Positions 16,640 to 26,168 are shown, numbered from the stretch's first letter. The stretch: 64,000 nt of DNA from Actinoplanes nipponensis (GCF_016862275.1 NZ_BOMQ01000063.1:124001-188000), one strand, 5' to 3'. Numbers and translations: made by a program. Notes: generated from the sequence alone by a model not told the origin.

Positions 16640-17932
16640 ATGACTACGTCTCTGCACTGGCGCAACTGGGGTGGCAACCAGCGGTCCGTCGCCGCGGAAG
16701 TTTTGACCCCTGGGACTGTCGACGAGGTGGCCGCCCTCGTCAAGGAGGCGTCCGTCACCGGGCACAAGGTGAAGGCGGTCGGCAGCGGACACTCGTTCAC
16801 CGCCATCGCGGTGGCCGACGACCGGCGGCTGCTGCTGCACCGGCTGGGCGAGCTGGTCGCTGTCGACGGCGAGCTGGTCACGGTGCAGGCGGGCATGCCG
16901 CTGCACCGGCTCAACCGGGTGCTGGCCGAACACGGCCTGGCCATGCCCAACCTGGGCGACATCGACCAGCAGACGGTGGCCGGCGCGATCTCCACCGGTA
17001 CGCACGGCAGCGGCCAGGCCTACTCCACGCTGGCCTCCTGCGTCGAGGCGGTCACCCTGGTCACCGGCACCGGGGCGGTGCAGCGCATCGACGCCGGCTC
17101 ACCGCTGTTCCCCGCGGCCCGGCTCGGCATCGGCGCCCTGGGCGTGCTGGTCGAGGTGACCCTGCGCTGCGTGCCGGCGTTCACCCTGCTGGCCGACGAG
17201 CGCCCGCTGCCGCTGAGCGAGGTGCTGGCCGGCCTGGACGAGGAGATCGCCGGCAACGACCACCTGGAGTTCTACTGGTACCCGTACACCGACCGGGCCC
17301 AGCTCAAGCGCAACAACAAGGTGGCCGTCGCGGACCGGCCGCTGTCGGCCTTCCGCGGCTGGCTGGACGACGAGCTGCTGGCCAACACGGTCTTCCAGGG
17401 CGCCTGCCGGCTGGGCCGGGCGATCCCGGCGACCGTGCCGGCCATCAGCGCCGTGGCCGCCCGGGCGCTGACCGCCCGCACCTACACGGACCGCTCCGAC
17501 CGGGTGTTCTGCACGCCGCGCCGGGTGCGCTTCACCGAGATGGAGTACGAGATCCCCCGCGAGTGTCTGGGCGAGGCGTTGGGCGCGCTGCCCCGGATCA
17601 TCGAGCAGCTGCCGTTCAAGGTGCAGTTCCCGGTGGAGGTGCGGTTCACCGGCCCGGACGACATCTGGCTGTCGCACGGCTACGGGCGCGACTCGGCGTA
17701 CATCGCCGTGCACCAGTTCAGCGGCAGCCCGTACGAGCCGTACTTCCGCGCGTTCGAGGCGGTGTGCGCGCCGCTGGGCGGGCGCCCGCACTGGGGCAAG
17801 CTGCACTACCGCGACGCGGAGTCGCTGCGGCAGGCGTACCCGAAGTTCGACGACTTCCGCGCGGTCCGCGACGAGCTCGACCCGGGCCGGGTCTTCACCA
17901 ACGCCTACCTGGACCGCGTCCTGGGCTCCTGA
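16640..17932 (+). CDS. D-arabinono-1,4-lactone oxidase family FAD enzyme
   Basis: This 430-aa FAD-linked oxidase belongs to the aldonolactone oxidoreductase (ALO) family. The N-terminal FAD domain has VGSGHSFTAIA and TVAGAISTGTHGSG. The C-terminal ALO domain has the conserved HWGK (in GRPHWGKLHYRD) and ends LDPGRVFTNAYLD. The family oxidises aldonolactones or alditols and produces hydrogen peroxide when oxygen is the acceptor. The real substrate is unknown. The start ATG at 16640 is chosen over the GTG at 16604 because the similarity begins at TTSLHWRNWGG. Confidence 0.85.
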   Translation: MTTSLHWRNWGGNQRSVAAEVLTPGTVDEVAALVKEASVTGHKVKAVGSGHSFTAIAVADDRRLLLHRLGELVAVDGELVTVQAGMPLHRLNRVLAEHGLAMPNLGDIDQQTVAGAISTGTHGSGQAYSTLASCVEAVTLVTGTGAVQRIDAGSPLFPAARLGIGALGVLVEVTLRCVPAFTLLADERPLPLSEVLAGLDEEIAGNDHLEFYWYPYTDRAQLKRNNKVAVADRPLSAFRGWLDDELLANTVFQGACRLGRAIPATVPAISAVAARALTARTYTDRSDRVFCTPRRVRFTEMEYEIPRECLGEALGALPRIIEQLPFKVQFPVEVRFTGPDDIWLSHGYGRDSAYIAVHQFSGSPYEPYFRAFEAVCAPLGGRPHWGKLHYRDAESLRQAYPKFDDFRAVRDELDPGRVFTNAYLDRVLGS

Positions 17933-17938
17933 GCCGAG

Positions 17939-17959
17939 TTATCCACAGGTCCGTCCACA
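17939..17959 (+). promoter_or_regulatory. Pair of DnaA-box sites between convergent genes
   Basis: TTATCCACA (17939-17947) is an exact consensus DnaA box. CCGTCCACA (17951-17959) is a near match in the same orientation, 12 bp on. Both lie in the 61-bp gap between the lactone oxidase and topA stops. Confidence 0.5.
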
Positions 17960-17993
17960 GGGCGACCGCTCCCCGATTCGCCGCGGGGAAGAT

Positions 17994-20822
17994 CTATTCA
18001 GCGTTGACTGTCGCCCTCGCCGGGGTGGACTTGCTGGCGGCCGGGGAGGCGTTGGTGGCCCGCTTGGCCGGAGTCGCCTTCTTCGCCGCGGCCACCTTCT
18101 TGGCCGGCGCCTTCTTGGCGGCCGCCTTCTTGGCCGGAGTGGCGTCGGAAGCGGCGGCGGCCTTCTTGGCCGGAGCCTTCTTGGCGGCCGCCTTCTTCTT
18201 CGGCGCCGGGCCCTTGGCGCGCTTCTCGGCCAACATCTCGGAGGCCTGCGCGACCGTCAGCTCCTCGGGCGTCTGGCCCCGGCGCAGCGACGCGTTGAAC
18301 TCGCCGTCCGTGACGTACGGCCCGAAGCGTCCCTCCTTGATCACCATCGGCTTGTCGGTGGCCGGGTCGTTGCCCATCTCCCGCAGCGGCGGCGCGGCGG
18401 CCCGGCGCTGGCGGGTCTTCGGCGCGGCCAGCAGCGCCAGCGCCTCCTCCAGCGTGACGGTGAACAGCTTGTCCTCGCTGTCCAGCGAGCGGAAGTCGTC
18501 GCCGCGCTTGACGTACGGGCCGTAGCGACCGTTCGCCGCGACGATCTCCGCGCCGGCCTCGTCCTGGCCCACCGTCCGCGGCAGCTCCAGGAGGCGAAGG
18601 GCCTGCTCGAGGGTCAACGTGTCCGGCGTCTGCGACTTGAACAGCGACGACTTCTTCTCGCCGCTCTGCACGTACGGGCCGAAGCGGCCGGACTTCAGCG
18701 TCACCGGCTGGCCGGTCGCCGGGTCGTCGCCCAGGCTGCGCTCGCCGCCACCGCCCAGGTACAGCTCGTTGACCTTGTCGACGGTCAGCTCGTCCGGCGC
18801 GACGCCCTCGGGGATGGACACCCTGTCCTCGGGCGCCTCCTCGGTGGCCTCCGGCAGGGCCCGCTGCAGGTACGGCCCGTAGCGGCCGACCCGGACCACC
18901 ACGTTGCGGCCGGCGTCGTCGGTGAACAGCGGGATCGAGTTGACCGCGCGGGCGTCGATGTCGCTGAGGTTCTCGGTGACCATCTTCTTCAGGCCGCCGG
19001 CCTTGGCGATGGAGTCGTCCGCGCCCAGGTCGCTGCCGAAGTAGAAGGAGGTGAGGAAGTCCAGGGCGGCGTGGTCGCCACCGGCGATGTCGTCGAGCTG
19101 GGTCTCCATCGCGGCGGTGAAGTTGTAGTCGACCAGGCGCGGGTAGTGGCCCTCGAGCAGCCCGATGACCGCGAAGGCGATGAACGACGGGATCAGCGCC
19201 TGGCCGCGCTTCTCCACGTACCCCCGGTCCTGGATCGTCCGCATGATCGACTCGTAGGTCGAGGGGCGGCCGATGCCCAGCTCTTCCAGGGCCTTGACCA
19301 GCGACGCCTCGGTGTAGCGGGCGGGCGGCGAGGTGTGGTGGCCGACCGCGTTGAGCTCCTCGGCGGTCAGCGGCTGGTCCTTGACCAGGTTCGGCAGGCG
19401 GCGCTCGGCGTCCTCGGCCTCGGCGTTCTCGTCGTCGGAGGACTCGACGTAGGCGCGCAGGAAGCCGGGGTCGGTGATGGTCTTGCCGCTGGCGCCGAAG
19501 TCGACCTCCTCGCCGGCGGTGGAGATCGCGCGGATCCGCACCGAGACCGAGTTGCCGACCGCGTCGGTCATCTGCGACGCGACCGTCCGGCGCCAGATCA
19601 GCTCGTAGAGCTTGAACTCGTCGGTGGACAGCTCGTTGGCGACCTCGCCGGGCGTCCGGAAGTTGTCGCCGGCGGGGCGGATCGCCTCGTGCGCCTCCTG
19701 CGCGTTCTTCACCTTGCCGGTGTAGCGGCGGGGCTGCGGCGGCACGTTGTTGGCGCCGTACAGCTCGGCGATCTGGCGGCGGGCGGCGCTGATCGCGGTC
19801 TCGGAGAGGTTCACCGAGTCCGTACGCATGTAGGTGATGTAGCCGTTCTCGTACAGCCGCTGGGCCGTGCGCATGGTCTGCGACGAGGAGAACCGCATCT
19901 TGCGGGCGGCCTCCTGCTGCAGCGTGGAGGTGATGAACGGCGCGTACGGCTTGCGCCTGTACGGCTTCTCCTCGACCCGGGTGACCGTGAACGGGCGGTC
20001 CTCGAGGCGCGCCGCGAGCCCGCGGGCCCCGTCGCCGTCGAGGTGGACCACGCCGGCGCCGGGCTTGACCTTGCCGGTGGTCGGCTCGAAGTCACGGCCG
20101 GTGGCGATCCGGTCGCCGTCCAGCGCGATCAGCGTCGCCGAGAACGACTTCGTGCCCTCGACCTTGCCCTGCACGGACAGCAGGGCGTTGATGTCCCAGT
20201 ACTCCGCCGTGCGGAACGCCATCCGCTGACGCTCGCGCTCGACCACGATGCGGGTGGCCACGGACTGCACGCGCCCGGCGGACAGGCGGGGCATCACCTT
20301 CTTCCACAGGACGGGGCTGACCTCGTACCCGTAGAGCCGGTCCAGGATGCGCCGGGCCTCCTGCGCGTCGACCAGGTCCTTGTCGATCTCGCGCGGGTTG
20401 GCCACCGCGGCCTGGATGGCCGCCTTGGTGATCTCGTGGAAGACCATCCGCTTGATCGGCACCTTGGGCTTGATCGTCTCGACCAGGTGCCAGGCGATGG
20501 CCTCGCCCTCGCGGTCCTCATCGGTGGCGAGCAGGATCTCGTCCACCTCTTTGGCCAGCTTGGTCAGCTTGGCGATCTGGGCCTTGCGGTCCTGCGAGAC
20601 CACGTAGAGCGCGTGGAAGCCGTTGTCGACGTCGACGCCGAGCCGCGCCCACGGCTCGCCCTTGTACTTGGCGGGCACGTCGGCGGCGTTCTTCGGCAGG
20701 TCCCGGACGTGACCGAAGGAGGCCTCGACGAAATAGTCGGGCCCCAGGTAGCCGGCGATCGTCTTGGCCTTCGACGGGGACTCGACGATGACCAGACGGG
20801 TCGTCCTGGCTTTCTCCGGCAC
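17994..20822 (-). CDS. topA: DNA topoisomerase I (type IA)
   Basis: This 942-aa enzyme relaxes negative supercoils. TOPRIM is at the N-terminus (LVIVESPSKAKTIAGYL and DEDREGEAIAWHL), the active-site tyrosine is Y331 in YMRTDS, and about residues 600-860 carry repeated topo-C modules with GRFGPYV or GRYGPYV. The last 90 residues are a Lys/Ala/Pro-rich tail (KKAPAKK repeats) that in actinobacterial TopA raises DNA affinity and processivity. There are no zinc fingers, as is usual in actinobacteria. The start is the GTG at 20822 with GGGAG close upstream. Confidence 0.97.
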   Translation of the reverse strand: MPEKARTTRLVIVESPSKAKTIAGYLGPDYFVEASFGHVRDLPKNAADVPAKYKGEPWARLGVDVDNGFHALYVVSQDRKAQIAKLTKLAKEVDEILLATDEDREGEAIAWHLVETIKPKVPIKRMVFHEITKAAIQAAVANPREIDKDLVDAQEARRILDRLYGYEVSPVLWKKVMPRLSAGRVQSVATRIVVERERQRMAFRTAEYWDINALLSVQGKVEGTKSFSATLIALDGDRIATGRDFEPTTGKVKPGAGVVHLDGDGARGLAARLEDRPFTVTRVEEKPYRRKPYAPFITSTLQQEAARKMRFSSSQTMRTAQRLYENGYITYMRTDSVNLSETAISAARRQIAELYGANNVPPQPRRYTGKVKNAQEAHEAIRPAGDNFRTPGEVANELSTDEFKLYELIWRRTVASQMTDAVGNSVSVRIRAISTAGEEVDFGASGKTITDPGFLRAYVESSDDENAEAEDAERRLPNLVKDQPLTAEELNAVGHHTSPPARYTEASLVKALEELGIGRPSTYESIMRTIQDRGYVEKRGQALIPSFIAFAVIGLLEGHYPRLVDYNFTAAMETQLDDIAGGDHAALDFLTSFYFGSDLGADDSIAKAGGLKKMVTENLSDIDARAVNSIPLFTDDAGRNVVVRVGRYGPYLQRALPEATEEAPEDRVSIPEGVAPDELTVDKVNELYLGGGGERSLGDDPATGQPVTLKSGRFGPYVQSGEKKSSLFKSQTPDTLTLEQALRLLELPRTVGQDEAGAEIVAANGRYGPYVKRGDDFRSLDSEDKLFTVTLEEALALLAAPKTRQRRAAAPPLREMGNDPATDKPMVIKEGRFGPYVTDGEFNASLRRGQTPEELTVAQASEMLAEKRAKGPAPKKKAAAKKAPAKKAAAASDATPAKKAAAKKAPAKKVAAAKKATPAKRATNASPAASKSTPARATVNAE

Positions 20823-21020
20823 GGCACTCCCACACTTCTCGATCGATCGGCGGCCCGCCGCGGCGGGCGGACACGCGGACGTTCAACGTAACGCGCCGGA
20901 CGAGTCTGCATTCCCCGGGCAACGGAGAAGTCGGATGGTAACGGTCCGGCCACCGCATGCTTCCGACGGCGACACCGTACACCGGGAACATGGCGTCGTG
21001 TCGGACACAATCGGTGAAGA

Positions 21021-21905
21021 TCACGCAGCTGCGCCGCCGGGCCACAGTCTTTCGGGTGCCGCGGCGGGCCGTTCGCCGACCAGCTCGGCGAGCCGGGCGA
21101 GACGCCTGCGACCTGCGATGACGTACGCCGGACCGGCCTGAACCGCGCCGGCCAGACCGACCCGGGTCAGTGCGGCGTCCACCACTTTGTCAAGATTCCC
21201 GTCGGGATCCAGACCGAGGGCGTACCCCTCGGGCCGCGGCGCTCCCGCGGCGGCGACCCAGAGCCGCAGCTGCGGCCCGGTCAGGAAGAGCCGGTCGGCG
21301 GCCGGCGGCCAGGCCCGGGCGAGGCCGTTCAACCGGCTGCTGTAGGCGGTCCGGACCTCGAAGGAAACGGTACGGGCCTCCGCGTTCACCTCTTCCTCCA
21401 CCGTCCCGCCGGCGACGTCCTCGGCCTGGTCGGTGGCCGCGCTCGCCGCGTCGGCGCCGGGCTGTTCGCCGGCTCCCTCGCCGGGTCCCGCGGACCCCTC
21501 GTCGACCTGCTCCTCGGCGGCGGCCAGGGTCAGCTCCACCGGCTCGGCCGTGAGTTCCGCCACGTGTTCGTCCGCGTCCCCGGCCGTCACCGGCGCCCAG
21601 GTGACCACCAGCCCCCGCGCCACCAGCTCCTCCACCAGCACGTGCACCCGCCAGGCGGCGTCGACGCGGACCGAGACCCGGGCCGTGCCGCCCATCCGGC
21701 CCAGCCGGCCCGGGCCGGTGAGCAGGCCGGCCAGGTCGGCCAGCGACGGGTCGGCCGCCTCGACTCCGAAGATCGACAGTTGCCGCCCGGCCGGGACTGC
21801 CGGGGCCGCGCGGCGCCGGGCCGGCGCGGCGGGCCGGGCATGGGCGCTCGGGACCGGCGCGGGCAGGACCTCGCGCGGAATCAGCGGCCACCCGGGCTCG
21901 GTCAT
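21021..21905 (-). CDS. Conserved actinobacterial protein adjacent to topA, unknown
   Basis: The product is about 294 residues. Two blocks look folded: RQLSIFGVEAADPSLADLAG with the following MGGTARVSVRVDAAWRVHVL, and the C-terminal half from about residue 165 (TVSFEVRTAYSSRLNGLARAW to the end). They are separated by about 65 acidic, disordered residues. I know of a conserved hypothetical at this place beside topA in mycobacteria (Rv3647c). Whether it is orthologous needs a search. It has no signal or TM segment. The ATG at 21905 is chosen over the GTG at 21917 because GGAG lies at a better distance. Confidence 0.75.
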   Translation of the reverse strand: MTEPGWPLIPREVLPAPVPSAHARPAAPARRRAAPAVPAGRQLSIFGVEAADPSLADLAGLLTGPGRLGRMGGTARVSVRVDAAWRVHVLVEELVARGLVVTWAPVTAGDADEHVAELTAEPVELTLAAAEEQVDEGSAGPGEGAGEQPGADAASAATDQAEDVAGGTVEEEVNAEARTVSFEVRTAYSSRLNGLARAWPPAADRLFLTGPQLRLWVAAAGAPRPEGYALGLDPDGNLDKVVDAALTRVGLAGAVQAGPAYVIAGRRRLARLAELVGERPAAAPERLWPGGAAA

Positions 21906-21939
21906 GATCAGCGGCACTCCGTCGTGGGCGGGCGCTCCG

Positions 21940-22470
21940 TCAGCGGCATTCGGGCGCCTCGTCGAAGGCCTGTTTCAGCTCTTCCGAGTCGAGCCGGCTG
22001 GTGTCCAGCTCACTCTGCTGGTACTCGACGTTGAGGGTGTCCACCACGGAGCCGACCTTGGCGTAGAAGTCCTTCGACGGGCTGGTGGCCAGCGCCGCGA
22101 TGCCGCTGCGGGCCCGCCCGTACGCGTCGCGCATCGCGCCCAGCGAGGCGGCGAAGCTGTCGGCCACCTTCTTACCCTGCTCGACGTCGGGCACCCCGGC
22201 CTTCTCGACGCCGGCCCGGGCCTTCTCGCTGGCCGACTCGGCCCCGCCGAAGAGCCGGGTCAGGTTCTCCTTGGCCTGCGCCGGGGTGGTCTCGGCGGTC
22301 ATCTGCTGCTGGGTGCGGGTCGCCAGGGTGCCGATCTCGGTGCGCCAGGGCGCGAGGACCGTGCAGACCGTGGCGGCCCAGGCGCGGGGCGCGGGACCGC
22401 CCGAGCAACCACCCAGTGTCACGAGGAGCGAGAGAACGAGGAGTAAGGGTGCGGTGCGGGCCGTGCGCAT
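21940..22470 (-). CDS. Putative lipoprotein
   Basis: The product is 176 residues with a lipoprotein signal peptide: RTAR, hydrophobic core, lipobox LGGC at residues 19-22. The mature part is helical with polar heptads. It contains two further cysteines, C36 (TVCTVLAPW) and C175 (PECR), which could form a disulfide. It lies 35 bp upstream of the topA-linked unknown in the same direction, so the two may be cotranscribed. Function unknown. Confidence 0.8.
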   Translation of the reverse strand: MRTARTAPLLLVLSLLVTLGGCSGGPAPRAWAATVCTVLAPWRTEIGTLATRTQQQMTAETTPAQAKENLTRLFGGAESASEKARAGVEKAGVPDVEQGKKVADSFAASLGAMRDAYGRARSGIAALATSPSKDFYAKVGSVVDTLNVEYQQSELDTSRLDSEELKQAFDEAPECR

Positions 22471-22499
22471 GGCTTGCAGCGTACGGCCAACCTCCGACA

Positions 22500-22529
22500 G
22501 AGGGCACCCGGCGAGTGCCGGGTGCCCTC
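22500..22529 (-). terminator. hppA terminator hairpin
   Basis: GAGGGCACCCGGC and its exact complement form a 13-bp stem around the GAGT loop. It starts 15 bp after the hppA stop. Confidence 0.8.
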
Positions 22530-22544
22530 CACGACGTGCTCGGA

Positions 22545-24911
22545 TCAGGCGCTGATCCGCTCGGACTTGCTCTCCGCGGCCGGGCTGGGCTCGCCCATGG
22601 AGATCGGCTTGCGCTTGCTCCAGATGACCGCGCCCGCGACGATCAGGGCCGCGACCACCGCGAGGATGATCCGGGCCGGGTCGTTCGCGTCCGTGCCGAC
22701 GCTGAGCGTCACCACGGCCGGCGCGATCAGCAGCGACACCAGGTTCATGACCTTGAGCAGCGGGTTGATCGCCGGGCCGGCGGTGTCCTTGAACGGGTCA
22801 CCCACCGTGTCGCCGATGACCGTGGCCGCGTGCGCCTCGGAGCCCTTGCCCCCGTACGCACCGTCCTCGACCAGCTTCTTGGCGTTGTCCCAGGCGCCAC
22901 CGGAGTTGGCCAGGAAGACGGCCATCAGGGTGCCCGCGCCGATCGCACCGGCCAGGTACGAGGCCAGCGCGCCGGCGCCCAGGCCGAAGCCCACCGCGAT
23001 CGGCGCCAGGATGGCCAGCAGACCGGGGGTGAGCAGCTCACGCTGGGCGTCCCGGGTGCAGATGTCGACGACCTTGCCGTACTCGGGGCGCTGGGTGCGC
23101 TCCATGATGCCCGGGAACTCGCGGAACTGGCGGCGTACCTCCATCACGACCGCGCCCGCCGAGCGGGACACGGCGTTGATGGCCAGGCCGGAGAAGAGGA
23201 ACACCACCGCGGCGCCGATCAGCAGGCCGACCAGGTTGCGCGGGTTGGAGATGTTCAGCAGGCCGAGGATCTCGGCGCCGATCCGGTCGGCCGGGATGCC
23301 CGCGTCCGCCAGCGACGACTGCAGGGTGTTCGTGTACGAGCCGAACAGCGCCGTCGCGGCCAGCACGGCCGTGGCGATCGCGATGCCCTTGGTGATCGCC
23401 TTGGTGGTGTTGCCGACCGCGTCGAGCTCGGTCAGGATCCGCGCGCCGTTCTCGTCGATGTCGCCGGACATCTCCGCGATGCCCTGCGCGTTGTCCGAGA
23501 TCGGGCCGAACGTGTCCATCGCGACGATGACGCCGACGGTGGTCAGCAGGCCGGTGCCGGCCAGCGCCACCGCGAACAGCGACAGCGTGATCGAGGCGCC
23601 ACCCAGCAGGTACGCGCCGAAGACGCCCGCGCCGATCAGCAGCGCCGAGTAGACGGCCGACTCGAGGCCGACGCTGATGCCGGCGAGCACGACGGTGGCC
23701 GCGCCGGTCTGCGACGACTTGCCGATGTCCTGCACCGGGCGCTTCTCGGTCTCGGTGAAGTAGCCGGTCAGCGCCTGGATGGCGGCGGCCAGCACGATGC
23801 CGATGACGACGGCGCCGATCGCGACGAACTGCGGGTTGCGGCCGCTGTCGATCACGCCCTGGTCGATGCCCGCGTCGGCACCGAAGCCGGCGAAGCTGTC
23901 CGGCAGGTAGAGGAAGCTGACGATGGCCACGATGACCGCGGACAGCACGGCCGAGATGTAGAAGGCGCGGTTGATCGCCGTCAGGCCGTTCCTGTCCGAG
24001 GCCCGCAGCCGGGTGATGAAGACGCCGACGATCGCGATCACGACGCCGACCGTGGAGACGATCAGCGGGAAGATCAGGCCGTCCTGGCCGAACGCGGCCT
24101 GGCCCAGGATCAGCGCGGCGACCAGCGTGACCGCGTACGACTCGAAGAGGTCGGCGGCCATGCCGGCGCAGTCACCGACGTTGTCGCCGACGTTGTCCGC
24201 GATGGTCGCGGGGTTGCGCGCGTCGTCCTCCGGGATGCCCTGCTCGACCTTGCCGACCAGGTCCGCGCCGACGTCGGCGGCCTTGGTGAAGATGCCGCCG
24301 CCGACCCGCATGAACATGGCGAGCAGCGCGGCGCCGAAGCCGAAACCCTCGAGCACGGTCGGGGCGTCGCCGCGGTAGATGAGCACGACCAGCGCGCCAC
24401 CGAACAGGCCGAGGCCGACGGTGAGGAAGCCGACCACGCCACCGGTGCGGAACGCGATACCCATCGCCTTCTCCCGACCACCGGACTCGCCGGCCGCCGC
24501 GGCGACCCGCAGGTTGGCCCGGGTGGCCAGGGCCATGCCCGCCCCGCCGATGAACGAGCTGAACACGGCGCCGACGATGAAGAACAGCGACCGGCCGATC
24601 TTCACCGCGGTCTCGTTGTCGGTGTTGTGCACCGGCAGCAGGAACAGCAGCACGACCGCGATGACGACGAAGATGGCGAGGGTCTTGAATTGCCGGAACA
24701 GATACGCCGAAGCGCCTTCCTGTACCGCCCCCGCGATCTCTTGCATGTTGGTGGTGCCGCGGCCCGCGGAAAGCACCGACTTGACGAAGACAGCCGCGAA
24801 TGCCAGTGCCACCAGCGCGAAGGCGATCGCGACGATGACGAACGTGACGTTCGAACTGTCGAGTGACCCGCCGCTGCTTTCCGCAGCGAGGGTTATGGAG
24901 GTCCCGGACAT
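22545..24911 (-). CDS. hppA: Membrane proton-translocating pyrophosphatase, K+-independent type
   Basis: This 788-aa integral membrane protein has about 16 TM segments and pumps H+ using pyrophosphate hydrolysis. The catalytic loop DVGADLVGKVEQGIPEDD and the acidic DNVGDNVGDCAGMAADLFES are intact. The residue that separates K+-dependent (Ala) from K+-independent (Lys) enzymes is Lys in GNTTKAITKG, so this is the K+-independent H+ type. The ATG at 24911 has GGAGGA 5-6 nt upstream. The gene order hppA-apgA-bldG matches the Streptomyces bldG locus. Confidence 0.96.
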   Translation of the reverse strand: MSGTSITLAAESSGGSLDSSNVTFVIVAIAFALVALAFAAVFVKSVLSAGRGTTNMQEIAGAVQEGASAYLFRQFKTLAIFVVIAVVLLFLLPVHNTDNETAVKIGRSLFFIVGAVFSSFIGGAGMALATRANLRVAAAAGESGGREKAMGIAFRTGGVVGFLTVGLGLFGGALVVLIYRGDAPTVLEGFGFGAALLAMFMRVGGGIFTKAADVGADLVGKVEQGIPEDDARNPATIADNVGDNVGDCAGMAADLFESYAVTLVAALILGQAAFGQDGLIFPLIVSTVGVVIAIVGVFITRLRASDRNGLTAINRAFYISAVLSAVIVAIVSFLYLPDSFAGFGADAGIDQGVIDSGRNPQFVAIGAVVIGIVLAAAIQALTGYFTETEKRPVQDIGKSSQTGAATVVLAGISVGLESAVYSALLIGAGVFGAYLLGGASITLSLFAVALAGTGLLTTVGVIVAMDTFGPISDNAQGIAEMSGDIDENGARILTELDAVGNTTKAITKGIAIATAVLAATALFGSYTNTLQSSLADAGIPADRIGAEILGLLNISNPRNLVGLLIGAAVVFLFSGLAINAVSRSAGAVVMEVRRQFREFPGIMERTQRPEYGKVVDICTRDAQRELLTPGLLAILAPIAVGFGLGAGALASYLAGAIGAGTLMAVFLANSGGAWDNAKKLVEDGAYGGKGSEAHAATVIGDTVGDPFKDTAGPAINPLLKVMNLVSLLIAPAVVTLSVGTDANDPARIILAVVAALIVAGAVIWSKRKPISMGEPSPAAESKSERISA

Positions 24912-25218
24912 CAATGTCCTCCTGTACACCGACTGCACCCGGGCAGCGGACGAAACCGCCGGGCGCACTCCCTGCTCGAGGAGACGACAACCCGGCCCCG
25001 CGGACGCGGAACCAGGGAGCAGTAGCTGATTACCGGCGTACTGTAGCGGCCGAACGTGGTGATGGTCACACCTGGATCCGGCCGTGTCAGGGTGATGTTT
25101 ACCGCTGTGTTAGCTGTTGGCACCGGAATCCCTGACGGCTTAGGCTCCGGGCCTCCGGCGGCGTTTTCCCCACGCATGCGCCCAGCGGCGGGATTTGTGC
25201 GCCGAGCGGCGATTTGTC
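24912..25218 (-). promoter_or_regulatory. hppA upstream region
   Basis: This is 307 bp without a gene. It must hold the hppA promoter. TACAGT near 25035-25045 on the minus strand is a possible -10. I see no strong hairpin or riboswitch-like structure. Confidence 0.3.
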
Positions 25219-25656
25219 TCAGCGCCGGTGCACGGGCCAGACCATCCGGACCTCGGTGCCGGCGCCCTCTTCCACCGGGCGCACCTGCAGGTCGTCCACG
25301 AAACCGGCGAGCAGGGCGAAACCCACGCCGGTGGTCAGCGCCTCGTCGGTGAGCGACTCGTCGGCCAGCTCGTCCGGCGGCAGCTTGGTCAGGCCCACGC
25401 TCGCCTCGATCGGCGCCCGGTCGATCACCCGCACCGTGTACGAGTCGGAGTCGGACATCTCCACCATGACGAGGTCCGGCAGGTTGTACTGGCGGTGCAG
25501 GGCGACCGCCCGGGTGCACGCCTCACCGATCGCCAGGCGTACCTCGTCGAGCAACTCCTCGGCGACCCCGGCCCGCCGGGCCACCGCCACGCCGACCAGC
25601 CGCGCCGTGCGCACGTGCACAGGCGCCGGCGAGAACGACAGCCGAACAGTCGCCAT
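25219..25656 (-). CDS. apgA: RsbW/ApgA-type anti-sigma factor with degenerate ATP site
   Basis: This 145-aa GHKL-fold protein is the usual partner of BldG. In S. coelicolor the equivalent SCO3548 (ApgA) binds BldG. The N box reads GEACTRAV, with Arg where active kinases have Asn. The G1 box reads VIDRAP rather than DxGxG. The G2-like TTGVGFALLAGF is kept. The kinase function may therefore be lost. Its ATG overlaps the bldG stop (TGATG), so the two are translationally coupled. Confidence 0.82.
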   Translation of the reverse strand: MATVRLSFSPAPVHVRTARLVGVAVARRAGVAEELLDEVRLAIGEACTRAVALHRQYNLPDLVMVEMSDSDSYTVRVIDRAPIEASVGLTKLPPDELADESLTDEALTTGVGFALLAGFVDDLQVRPVEEGAGTEVRMVWPVHRR

Positions 25657-26027
25657 CACGCCGACGGAGGGTTGTCGTCGCGATCGCCGGCCGATGCCGA
25701 GGTGGCCGCCTCGACGGAGGGGTAGATCGGGAACACCTGGTCGAGCGCGGTGATCCGGAAAATCTTGAGCAGGGGCTCCTTCGAGCAGACCAGGCCGAAC
25801 GTGCCGTTCGCGGCGCGCAGCCGCTTGAGCGCGCCGACCAGCACACCCAGGCCGGTCGAGTCGAGGAAGTCGACGCGGGCCAGGTCCACCACGACGTTGC
25901 GCGACCCGCCGTCGACCAGCTCCACGAGCCGCTCACGCAGGCGCGGCGCCGTGTAGACATCGACCTCGCCGCCGACGTCGAGCACCGTGTGCTCGCCGAC
26001 GGTCCGGGTGGTCAGCGACAGCTCCAT
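25656..26027 (-). CDS. bldG: BldG-like anti-sigma factor antagonist (STAS)
   Basis: This 123-aa STAS protein has the phosphorylatable serine at S57 (DFLDSTGLGVL), the position reported for Streptomyces BldG. In Streptomyces BldG controls differentiation and stress sigma factors by partner switching. GGGAGGAGG lies just before the ATG. The operon bldG-apgA is followed by hppA and preceded divergently by the helicase, the same order as SCO3547-SCO3550. Confidence 0.9.
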   Translation of the reverse strand: MELSLTTRTVGEHTVLDVGGEVDVYTAPRLRERLVELVDGGSRNVVVDLARVDFLDSTGLGVLVGALKRLRAANGTFGLVCSKEPLLKIFRITALDQVFPIYPSVEAATSASAGDRDDNPPSA

Positions 26028-26168
26028 CGGTCCTCCTCCCTCGGGGTCGAGCCTGCAGGCAGCCGATCTCCACTGCGAATCTAACCACCGACGCCCATCC
26101 GGCGACGCGTCGCACCCTCCCGTCCTACCCGTTTGAGGTTCGGGCCATACCGATGTCACAGTGCAGAC

